From assembly GCF_900101605.1 (NCBI RefSeq), contig NZ_FMUR01000004.1, forward strand, positions 310,001 through 374,000: a DNA stretch of 64,000 nucleotides, written 5' to 3'. The translations under genes and the position numbers were made by a program. Position 1 is the stretch's first letter. Every line of letters starts with the position of its first letter. Of the stretch, positions 1-7,708 are shown piece after piece. Origin of the DNA: Butyrivibrio hungatei. GTDB taxonomy: Bacteria > Bacillota > Clostridia > Lachnospirales > Lachnospiraceae. The notes under the pieces were generated by a model. The model searched no databases and was not told where the DNA came from. It saw nothing but the letters and a program-made list of their open reading frames with translations.

Positions 1-18
1 CGTTTCTTTGTCCATACC

Positions 19-882
19 TCAACCAAAAAAATCATCTATCTTCTCAACTGAATTCAAAATCTCTGTTTCATCAACACCAACGTTTCTTGCAATCTCTGCT
101 GACGCCTTAAGCCGCTCGGATATATCCCGGCTAAATGCATTTGCAAGTAACTCATCAAAAACTTTGCTTCTTTCTTGAATCTCATCCCTATATTTATCAA
201 GCTTAGCTTCAAGCTCAGCATCAACTGTGGCTTGATATTCAATATACTGATTCAGAATCTCTGACTCATGCTTGTACAGTGAATATCGTCCATATTCAAA
301 GGCAAGCATAGCCACACTCTGATTAAACTGTGCCAGATCTTCTCCAAGAAGAATCGCACTATACGATGTAATAAGCTTTATCATTGCTTCCAACAACAGC
401 CACAGACACTTCTCGGTGTAATCCACTTCGGATATAATTCCTTTGCTTACATCCTTAGACAGCTTCCTAACCTCTTTAGCTATCCGGCTTATGGCTTCAC
501 ACTTCTCTTTTGAAATCCCGTTTTTATCAAGCAATTTCACAGAAATATCAACGTAATCAGCATAAGCCTCAAAGACCTCGACACTATATTGCTGACCGTC
601 AGGAAGAATCGCAAGATCTGAGATCTTACTCGCAATATCAATCCAATCTTGTTTATCGAACTCCTTAATATTTTTCCCTGAAGCTATTTTGCCAAGGATA
701 GCAAATGTTGCAATGGTACCGATTCTTATGCGTTTCAACTGCTCAGGACTATCATCATTCATATATGCCAAAACAGTCTCTTGTGCCTTTGCGATTCCAT
801 TCATAGCCTTTTGGATATTTGCACCGATATCTGTATCCTTCAGATAATCTAATGTAATATCCTTCAATAATTCTTCAACCAT
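19..882 (-). CDS. Hypothetical helical protein, partner of the zinc-ribbon gene upstream
   Basis: I do not recognise this family. The start at 882 gives 287 residues and follows a GAGGG-type ribosome binding site; the open frame extends further but only into the preceding gene. The protein is mostly charged and helix-forming, with a short small-residue stretch in its first third (IGTIATFAILGKIASGK). No signal peptide or catalytic motif is visible. Its start overlaps the end of the zinc-ribbon gene by 8 nt, so the two are probably translationally coupled and act together. A further minus-strand ATG at 13-15 may begin the next gene, which leaves the window. Confidence 0.75.
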   Translation of the reverse strand: MVEELLKDITLDYLKDTDIGANIQKAMNGIAKAQETVLAYMNDDSPEQLKRIRIGTIATFAILGKIASGKNIKEFDKQDWIDIASKISDLAILPDGQQYSVEVFEAYADYVDISVKLLDKNGISKEKCEAISRIAKEVRKLSKDVSKGIISEVDYTEKCLWLLLEAMIKLITSYSAILLGEDLAQFNQSVAMLAFEYGRYSLYKHESEILNQYIEYQATVDAELEAKLDKYRDEIQERSKVFDELLANAFSRDISERLKASAEIARNVGVDETEILNSVEKIDDFFG

Positions 883-1966
883 GACTCTCACCCTCTGCGA
901 CAATTTGCTTACAATACAATGCCGATAAAGTCTTTGTAAGATTAACCATAGCCCCCAGCTTATTCTTATCATCATCGCTGAACGTCGTATAATCTCCACT
1001 GAACAATGAAAGGCAATCTTGGAAGTTTGAATTCAATCCCGTTCTCACATCATTTGTACGTGTCAGTATCTCAGAGATCTTGCCATCCATCTCTTTTATA
1101 GCCTCAATATTGCGCTTAACAGCCTCAATCTCCTCATTTTTCTCTTTATTTAGTTTTGCTCTATTTTTGGAAAAAAGAAGTATAGAAGTAAGAAGCGTTG
1201 CTCCTGCTATAGTCCAGCCAACAGGTCCTGCCAAAGCCAAAAGAGCCTGCCCTCCGGCTATACCTGTTCCTCCTGCACTCAACGCGCCTCCGCCAAGCCA
1301 TGCCAAAGCAGCTTTTGTTGCAGCAGCTCCGGTCAAAGTTGATATTGCAGTTCCTGTCGAAGACACACCAAAAGTAGTTGCAATCCACATAGCCGCTGTC
1401 GGGGCCATAAAAGCAACACTGGCGCCGGCAGCAAGTCCGGCTCCCGCACCGCCTGCTGCCATCCTAGCGGAATCTACTTCTTTCTTTGCAAACTCACATG
1501 CATCCGTGAACTGCTTTCTATTGACATTAATCTCTTCAAAATCTGCATCAAAACTCTTGGGATGATTAGCAATGCTGTTGACAAGGAGTTCAACGTTATT
1601 GATTGAATCAACAGCTCTGCATCTCTCAACATATAATTGCATACCTTTATCATTCATAAGAGTGTAGGCATCATTATATTCGGTAATGGAACTTTCAAGC
1701 ATCCTATCAAGCTCTGTCAGCTTATTGGTAATATCTTCCTTAGCTTCCATAGCCTTATCTTTGACTTCCACTGCTTTCTCTGAAATAACCGCACTGGATC
1801 TCTTAAGAGCCTCACTACCTTTCTTAGATATATTGGATGAGAATTCTTTAATCTGATCAGCATTGATCTTTATTCCCGGCTTTGCTGATTCTTCAACCTT
1901 AGCTCCGCACTTAGGACAAAAAGCTACACCAAAACCCAAATTTGAACCACATGATTTACACTTCAT
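875..1966 (-). CDS. Zinc-ribbon protein with long Gly/Ala-rich hydrophobic core
   Basis: The protein has 363 residues from the ATG at 1966, which follows a TAGGAGGG ribosome binding site; the longer frame start is not supported. The N terminus is a zinc ribbon with Cys at 3, 6, 17 and 20. A charged coiled-coil-like segment (about 35-150) follows, then roughly 100 residues rich in Gly, Ala, Ser and Thr (about 166-266) that look membrane-inserting, ending in a lysine-rich stop. A C-terminal helical part closes the protein. The architecture suggests a membrane-associated or pore-forming protein with a zinc-binding head. It overlaps the downstream helical gene by 8 nt. The function is unknown; a defence or toxin role is inference from composition and location. 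Confidence 0.75.
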   Translation of the reverse strand: MKCKSCGSNLGFGVAFCPKCGAKVEESAKPGIKINADQIKEFSSNISKKGSEALKRSSAVISEKAVEVKDKAMEAKEDITNKLTELDRMLESSITEYNDAYTLMNDKGMQLYVERCRAVDSINNVELLVNSIANHPKSFDADFEEINVNRKQFTDACEFAKKEVDSARMAAGGAGAGLAAGASVAFMAPTAAMWIATTFGVSSTGTAISTLTGAAATKAALAWLGGGALSAGGTGIAGGQALLALAGPVGWTIAGATLLTSILLFSKNRAKLNKEKNEEIEAVKRNIEAIKEMDGKISEILTRTNDVRTGLNSNFQDCLSLFSGDYTTFSDDDKNKLGAMVNLTKTLSALYCKQIVAEGESHG

Positions 1967-2064
1967 AAGAACCCTCCTATGCAATTAGAATATAATCTAA
2001 AGATGTTCTTTTTTATTAGTGACTCAATATGTAAAATGATTTTCTTTATCATTGAGAACTCTTT

Positions 2065-2286
2065 TTACATATTGTAGTTTGCGATATCCCAATATTTAAG
2101 ATTACCTCTATCTATCCGAATATCTCTATGAGTTATTTTTCCTCTAGCGCCTAATACACAGTGTTCTCGCCCTCTGTAACTTTCTCCGAACACATCTGTA
2201 TCAATAATCTCATATTCCTCTTCAGGATTACTTTTACTTATAACAACAGATCCATATTCCAATTTAAGAAATTCATCCATAGTCAT
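2065..2286 (-). CDS. Hypothetical protein, 73 aa
   Basis: This small acidic protein is not recognised. It has a good AGGAG ribosome binding site nine bases before the first ATG at 2286, while the second in-frame ATG is too far from it. It contains no obvious motif or membrane segment. It lies 17 nt after the metallo-beta-lactamase-fold gene, so it is probably co-transcribed with it. Confidence 0.55.
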   Translation of the reverse strand: MTMDEFLKLEYGSVVISKSNPEEEYEIIDTDVFGESYRGREHCVLGARGKITHRDIRIDRGNLKYWDIANYNM

Positions 2287-2303
2287 AACTAAAATCTCCT
2301 ATC

Positions 2304-2966
2304 TCAATCAAAATACTGCATCTTTTCAATAACCTTCACAGGGCTCTTTACAAGCGAAGCAAAAGTCTGAGCGTCGCTCTTTTTCCCGACAAGTCCGCCG
2401 TAGTGGACGGGGATGGCGTATTCCGGCCTTATTGTATTTGCAAGATCTGCAGCTCTTTTGGCATCCATCGTAAACGTTCCTCCAATGGGCAAAAGAGCTA
2501 TATCGCACTTCACCTGCCTTGCCTCTTTCGTAGCTCCCGTATCTCCCGCAATGTAAATGCGCTTTCCGTTAACCCTAAGGATATAGCCAACCCACTCGGC
2601 GCGCTTTGGATGAAACGGCTTTATCGTGTTGTAAGCAGGTACAGTCTCCATCTCAAGACCGTTTATCTCCTTGTAAATGCCGGGCTTAACCGTCACAATA
2701 TCTTTTACATCAGGCTTAAGCTCTCCGGCGTCATCCTCCATCTTCTCAGGAACAACAAGAATCGTATCCGCTTTGATCACCTTCCTGATATCCTCAATCG
2801 AAAAATGATCGTAATGCGAATGCGTTATCAGAACATAATCCGCATCATGCGGCTCCTCCTTCATGTGAAAAGGATCCACATATATCACGCCGAAGTCGCT
2901 TCGGATTCTTATGCTGTTTTGGGTAAAAACATCTATATTGTCTGGCATTTCTTTAAACTGCTCCAT
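2304..2966 (-). CDS. MBL-fold metal-dependent hydrolase (UlaG-like)
   Basis: This is a 220-residue single-domain metallo-beta-lactamase-fold protein. The metal motif HSHYDH lies at about residues 48-53, preceded by an IYVDPF strand. The later AGDTG and PVHYGG motifs supply the other ligands. Cytoplasmic members of this group hydrolyse phosphoester or lactone substrates; the substrate cannot be read from the sequence. The ribosome binding site is weak. It is followed closely by the 73-aa gene. It has no clear tie to the defence genes beyond position. Confidence 0.85.
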   Translation of the reverse strand: MEQFKEMPDNIDVFTQNSIRIRSDFGVIYVDPFHMKEEPHDADYVLITHSHYDHFSIEDIRKVIKADTILVVPEKMEDDAGELKPDVKDIVTVKPGIYKEINGLEMETVPAYNTIKPFHPKRAEWVGYILRVNGKRIYIAGDTGATKEARQVKCDIALLPIGGTFTMDAKRAADLANTIRPEYAIPVHYGGLVGKKSDAQTFASLVKSPVKVIEKMQYFD

Positions 2967-2990
2967 TCCAATGCTTATTTATATTACTAC

Positions 2991-3407
2991 TCAAAAATTT
3001 TCTTCAACGAAATCGCTTATCTCATCGCGTATTTCAATGTACAGCCACTCTGAGTCGTGGTACATTCCGATGCCATCACTCTCCGATGCGGCAGTAAGAC
3101 TATCTATGAGCATATCGCAGATACTCTTTTTACTTTCGTCATCCTCATGCTTTTTAGCCTGTTCAAAGCACATCTCTGCGCAATCTCTAAGTAGATCAGA
3201 CGCTCTATCATCTTTATTTCTGTCATATTCCAGTGCCTTATCATAAATATCATTCCAATATTCTTCCAAGTCTTCTGCCGAGAACCGATAATCCGCCTTC
3301 AAAAGAAATAAATCCAACGGAAAGTATCCATTATCACTGTACTCAATTAAAAGTTCAATCAAATCCTGCTTACTCAAAGAATCCAGTATTTCTCTTATGT
3401 CGCTCAT
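2991..3407 (-). CDS. Hypothetical acidic protein, 138 aa
   Basis: Soluble, strongly acidic and apparently all-helical protein with no motif I can name. The helical pattern (SKQDLIELLIEYSDNG near the N terminus, then repeated Glu/Asp/Tyr-rich helices) is compatible with a small adaptor or immunity-type protein. The ATG at 3407 has only a distant AGGAT-like ribosome binding site. It stands alone between the MBL hydrolase and a decayed gene fragment. Confidence 0.6.
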   Translation of the reverse strand: MSDIREILDSLSKQDLIELLIEYSDNGYFPLDLFLLKADYRFSAEDLEEYWNDIYDKALEYDRNKDDRASDLLRDCAEMCFEQAKKHEDDESKKSICDMLIDSLTAASESDGIGMYHDSEWLYIEIRDEISDFVEENF

Positions 3408-3446
3408 GTTGTATAAAAATATATCCTTTCTGTAAATACATTAATT

Positions 3447-3636
3447 TCAGCTAGAGCAATATCCATTACTTAATGTTGCGTATGCCTCAACTCCACCATC
3501 TCCATTAACAAAAGTTACGTTGACTTTTGTTTTTCCATACTCTTTTTTTGCACCACGCCTCAAAAAGAAGATTGCACATAACCTCAAAGGCATGATTACA
3601 CGATTCTCCATGTGTATTAAATTTTGTCCAATCCAC
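3447..3636 (-). pseudogene. Frameshifted N-terminal fragment of a predicted nuclease-domain protein
   Basis: From a GTG at 3636, with a GAGAGG ribosome binding site, one frame reads WTKFNTHGESCNHAFEVMCN, and the segment after a run of seven A (3543-3549 on the minus strand) continues in another frame as VNVTFVNGDGGVEAYATL. Together these resemble the start of large defence-type proteins with a GGDGGVEAY nuclease-like motif. A single-base change in the homopolymer would join the frames. The fragment then stops, so both a frameshift and a 3' truncation are present. The family link is from memory and is moderate. Confidence 0.45.
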
Positions 3637-3797
3637 GAAATACCATCCCTCTCATGCCTATAAGTCATTATCTTTCGCATGTTACATTCATAGCAGCCAT
3701 ATTTTCAAAACATCTTCTGGCTATTATTATGGTAGGCAATTATTCCACCCCTAACGCTTTAAACACAGCGTCATCAGCGCTCTGATAGAACACAAGA

Positions 3798-6527
3798 CTA
3801 ATGTACATGGTATTTTTTTGCTCTCATTTTAAATGCAAATTCCGTTCCTTCCATAACATCACATATTTCTTCGCGAATTATATCATTATCAATAGTACCT
3901 GCATTCTTAACAGCCACATATCTACTTGATGAATCCATCGAGATAATATACTCAGCATCTCCATTAACTGGAATATTGGCATTATGCGTCACAACAATAA
4001 TCTGCCTATGCTTCTTAGATTTTTTCAATTGTTTTACCACAAGATCATAGACCAACCTATTATCCAAATCATCTTCTGGCTGATCTAACAACAAGGGTCT
4101 ATCACCATATGCAAGAATAAAAGTTAGTATCGCTGTTGTTTTCTGTCCTGGAGAAGCAGTATGCAATGGCACAAGCTTACCTGCTGCGTTTTTATAACTT
4201 ACCTGTAAATCGTCAGTAGGAACAAATGATAATATTTGATCAATCAATGAAGAATCAAGATTCTTTATCGCTCTTTGAAAATACATGCTCACACCACTAA
4301 CCTCTTCTTCATTAACTATTTTTTCAATTAATGATCTGAACCTTTTTAAACCACCTCTTGAAACAGCTTGCTCAGCAACTTTATATATATCATCAACAAC
4401 ATTCGTACTTGTGCTTTGTGTATACTTCAAAAGTAAATCTTCAACTGATTTTTTATTTGCTTTTTCAATATATTCAATTTTGACATCTTGATCATCTGAT
4501 AGTATTGAATCAATAAAAGCTTTACGACAGTTTCGTATATTATTCAATTGTGTATTATATTTAGTTTCTAACTTACCAATTTCTTTTTCTATATCCAAAA
4601 TACTATTCTTCAAATCAGAGAGAGCTTTAATATCCTGTTCTTTTTGCTTTTGCTTCTCTAGTAATTCGTCCAATTTATCCGCCTCTAAATGCTGTTCATC
4701 TAATTTTGTCTTAGCATTATCATAAGCAGCAATTGATTCTTGATATCTTATATTCCATTCACTCTTTTCGACTTCGCCTTTTAATAATTCATACTGAGAT
4801 ACAATACTTTCACCATTCTTCTTGATTTCAGCAAACACGACATCGATACTATTTTTCCCTTTTTTTAGTATTGTTTTTATATCATCTGACAAAAAAGTAT
4901 CAATTGGCCTTGAAATATGTTCTTTACTAGAATACTCAACCAGCTCATTACCGATACTTTTAACGCTATTTAAATAACTGTCTATTGCATTTTTTTCATT
5001 TTCGTACTTGGTCTTTTCCTCTATAGCACTTGTAAAACCGCTTTTCTTATATACATCAATTTGGTTATTTAAATCTTTCAATTCAAGACTGAGTTTTGCC
5101 TCTTCCTTTATTTTATCTTTTGCCAATCTCAGCTCTTTAATCTTATCTATTAATTCGCTATAAGCCTCATCCGCCTTTTCCAATAAAACTGGTAATTCTT
5201 CATTATCCTTATCAATCAATCTCCCCAATGCATCCGGTGCTTGGGCTAGCTCATAAATCTGTTTTTGAGTATATGTATCAACCAAAAGAAAATCTATGAA
5301 TTGTTCCTCTTTAACGGCATCCCATGTGTCAAGCTCCTGATTATATTTCATGATTGAAAAGCTACTACTTTTCTTTTTAAAATCTGTTTCAATTATCTTA
5401 TATAAAATACCATTTCTATATATCTGTACTTCTATAGATGATTTTTCTGCCAATACTCCCTTTCCATTTTTATCAGTCAATTGATAAAAGTTTTCCTGCT
5501 CAGCTTTAATAACCTCCAAATCATCAAACTTTGCAGACTTTAGTGCTCCAGCAATAAGTCTTATAATTGATGATTTTCCACTTCCTCGTCCACCGATTAT
5601 TGTGTTTAACTGTGTATTAAATTCCAAATTTATTCCACAGTATGGGCTAATCGACACTCCATTGACTGTTATTGATTTGATCCAAACCTCTGGTAATCTC
5701 TCTGGAAGATTTTTACTCTGATAACTTGTTCTTATACGCTCTTTATATGACAAAAAGGCTTGTCTTAAGCCTTCAATATTAGGAGTGTCTCCCATCTTTA
5801 TCCAACAATAATCCCTTCCTATCCCCCATAAACCATGCTTAGCATCATGCTCTGCCCTTGGATTATCCGATGACATGATAAATGGGATTTCAGACGTTTT
5901 TGCCTTTTTATAGGATTTATACCATGCATCAATCTTCTCATCAGAAATAGACTGATCATTATACTTATCTCGAATAGCCTGTTTGAAATCTACATCCTTA
6001 TTTTCCCAAACATCTTCATTAACAACTTGCACGGCATCAATATATTTACCAGTTAAAAGTTTTGATATATTTGCGTCACTCATAGAATTAATGCCATTAA
6101 GCTCATCGATATGCGCTGGTATTACTATGCATCCTAACTTTTTTGCTTTGTCACATACATTAAAAATAGATTCAGATGTTACTTCGCCATTTTCTACGGC
6201 TCTCTTATCGATTCCAACGCCTGTTAAGTAATCTCTAACATCATCTGCATTGCAATCTGTATTAAATAGAATAAGCACATGTATTTTAGCCGTATCACAA
6301 GTCAACTCTACTCCAGGGAATACAGTAATATTCCTTTTTTCAGCTTCCTCTTTGATTTTATCAATATAACGGTAATCATTATGATCAGTGACTGCTATAC
6401 AGTTTAATTCCTTGCGTTCTACCTCATCAACCCACGCCTCAATTGTATCTTCGTCTTCATAGCATTTACTGCTCATAGTATGAAGATGAAAATCACATTT
6501 ATACCATCTTAAACCAACGTAATCCAT
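3798..6527 (-). CDS. TrlF-like protein: PHP domain fused to SMC/ABC-type ATPase
   Basis: The protein has 909 residues from the ATG at 6527, which follows a GGAGG site; an ATG four codons upstream is poorly placed. The N terminus is a PHP phosphoesterase domain (DFHLHT at 12-17, TDHND at 47-51, PGVEL at 71-75). A P-loop follows (GGRGSGKS at 312-319), then a long coiled coil, and a Walker B-like LLLDQPEDDLDN with the switch IIVVTHNAN near the C terminus. This matches the TrlF family, ATPases found in tRNA-targeting and defence loci. It lies 186 nt after the Mrr gene with its own spacer, so it may be a separate transcription unit in the same island. Confidence 0.85.
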   Translation of the reverse strand: MDYVGLRWYKCDFHLHTMSSKCYEDEDTIEAWVDEVERKELNCIAVTDHNDYRYIDKIKEEAEKRNITVFPGVELTCDTAKIHVLILFNTDCNADDVRDYLTGVGIDKRAVENGEVTSESIFNVCDKAKKLGCIVIPAHIDELNGINSMSDANISKLLTGKYIDAVQVVNEDVWENKDVDFKQAIRDKYNDQSISDEKIDAWYKSYKKAKTSEIPFIMSSDNPRAEHDAKHGLWGIGRDYCWIKMGDTPNIEGLRQAFLSYKERIRTSYQSKNLPERLPEVWIKSITVNGVSISPYCGINLEFNTQLNTIIGGRGSGKSSIIRLIAGALKSAKFDDLEVIKAEQENFYQLTDKNGKGVLAEKSSIEVQIYRNGILYKIIETDFKKKSSSFSIMKYNQELDTWDAVKEEQFIDFLLVDTYTQKQIYELAQAPDALGRLIDKDNEELPVLLEKADEAYSELIDKIKELRLAKDKIKEEAKLSLELKDLNNQIDVYKKSGFTSAIEEKTKYENEKNAIDSYLNSVKSIGNELVEYSSKEHISRPIDTFLSDDIKTILKKGKNSIDVVFAEIKKNGESIVSQYELLKGEVEKSEWNIRYQESIAAYDNAKTKLDEQHLEADKLDELLEKQKQKEQDIKALSDLKNSILDIEKEIGKLETKYNTQLNNIRNCRKAFIDSILSDDQDVKIEYIEKANKKSVEDLLLKYTQSTSTNVVDDIYKVAEQAVSRGGLKRFRSLIEKIVNEEEVSGVSMYFQRAIKNLDSSLIDQILSFVPTDDLQVSYKNAAGKLVPLHTASPGQKTTAILTFILAYGDRPLLLDQPEDDLDNRLVYDLVVKQLKKSKKHRQIIVVTHNANIPVNGDAEYIISMDSSSRYVAVKNAGTIDNDIIREEICDVMEGTEFAFKMRAKKYHVH

Positions 6528-6713
6528 TATAACCTCCAAGTAATCCAGTAAAATAATTATGCCATTTATAATAGAATCGTTAGGCTTTCCACTTTATTTA
6601 AGAAAAGCTTCATAACATCAATTCTATTTCCAGGCCCCAATATTATAAACATTGCCCTTCGTTGTCGCCTTTTATTATCTTCATAATGCAACCTCGATAA
6701 TTAATCATCGATA

Positions 6714-7565
6714 CTAGTTAGTGTCCTCAAAATAATCTTCATCAATCTTGAATACTATGTATTCTTTGATTCTTTCTAGCCCAACACTATTTTTTATCAT
6801 TAATTCCACTAAAGAATCACCATCAATAAGTCTAATATGTTTTCTGGTTTCAGCATTTGCAAAATCTAAAGCCTCTTTTGTAAACCTTGATGTAGTAATG
6901 AAAACCCCTTTCTCAGCCTTTTGCATTGCCCCTATAAAACGTTGAATCTCGGGCCTTCCAACACTGTTTCCTTCATTGTATCGCTTTGCCTGTATATAGA
7001 TAAGATTAAGCCCTAATTTATCCTCTCTTATAATCCCATCAATTCCTCCGTCATGTGACTTTCCAATTACTTGCCCTGATTTATCATCACATCCGTATCC
7101 CATCGCCAAAAGTAAATCTACTACTAATTTTTCAAAAAAGCTTGGATGGCACTCCCGCACTTTCTCTAATAAAGAATGTTTCAAATCACTTAAATACCTT
7201 TGGTATGCCTGAACCATCTTTTCTTCTGGCAAAAGCTCATCTTCTATGTCTATCACGTACTGTATACTGTTTGATTCATCTGCTTCTTTAGATTCGGATA
7301 TATCCGATTCATCTGCTAACGTATAATAATAGGTCTTATCTTCAATGCGAGCAATCTTAAAACACTTAATAGGAGACGCATTTGGAAAAAATAGATCTGT
7401 ACAATGTCTTCTAATTTCCAAATGAACCACTCCCTGCGGTGATTTTGCACCAAACTCATATAGCTTTCTTTCCTCGATGCGACGAAATATCTCTTTGTAT
7501 GTCAGTCCATTTTTCTCATCCTTAAGGACTTCTTTGATCGCATCACAGATTGTTCTCTTCTTCAT
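6714..7565 (-). CDS. Mrr-like restriction endonuclease with N-terminal winged helix
   Basis: 283 residues. Residues 1-85 look like a HARE-HTH/winged-helix domain (LTYKEIFRRIEERKLYEFGA). Residues 140-260 form the Mrr nuclease: FEKLVVDLLLAMGY, then GGIDGII with Asp at about 176, then IYIQAKRY, in which Gln-192 and Lys-194 complete a PD-(D/E)XK-type site. PEIQRFIGA follows. Mrr enzymes cut modified DNA, and HARE-HTH domains are thought to read DNA modification. Placed after an SspE-like gene in a phosphorothioation locus, it could read sulfur or base modification; this is inference. The start at 7565 has a GAGGTG site. Confidence 0.88.
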   Translation of the reverse strand: MKKRTICDAIKEVLKDEKNGLTYKEIFRRIEERKLYEFGAKSPQGVVHLEIRRHCTDLFFPNASPIKCFKIARIEDKTYYYTLADESDISESKEADESNSIQYVIDIEDELLPEEKMVQAYQRYLSDLKHSLLEKVRECHPSFFEKLVVDLLLAMGYGCDDKSGQVIGKSHDGGIDGIIREDKLGLNLIYIQAKRYNEGNSVGRPEIQRFIGAMQKAEKGVFITTSRFTKEALDFANAETRKHIRLIDGDSLVELMIKNSVGLERIKEYIVFKIDEDYFEDTN

Positions 7566-7708
7566 TTGACACCTCTATCTTTCAGATAAAGCATACGGTT
7601 CTAGCCTTTTTTAATGGCATCTGTTTTGTTTTTATACAGTTTTCTACCATATGTTCTATCTGCCTTATATCCATAAATCACCTTAATATTCTCTCCTGCA
7701 ATACATAT

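Noticed and set aside
1080-1565. 161-codon plus-strand frame opposite the zinc-ribbon gene
   Set aside because: It arises from the Gly/Ala-rich codons of the minus-strand gene read in reverse; it has no ribosome binding site and no protein-like pattern.
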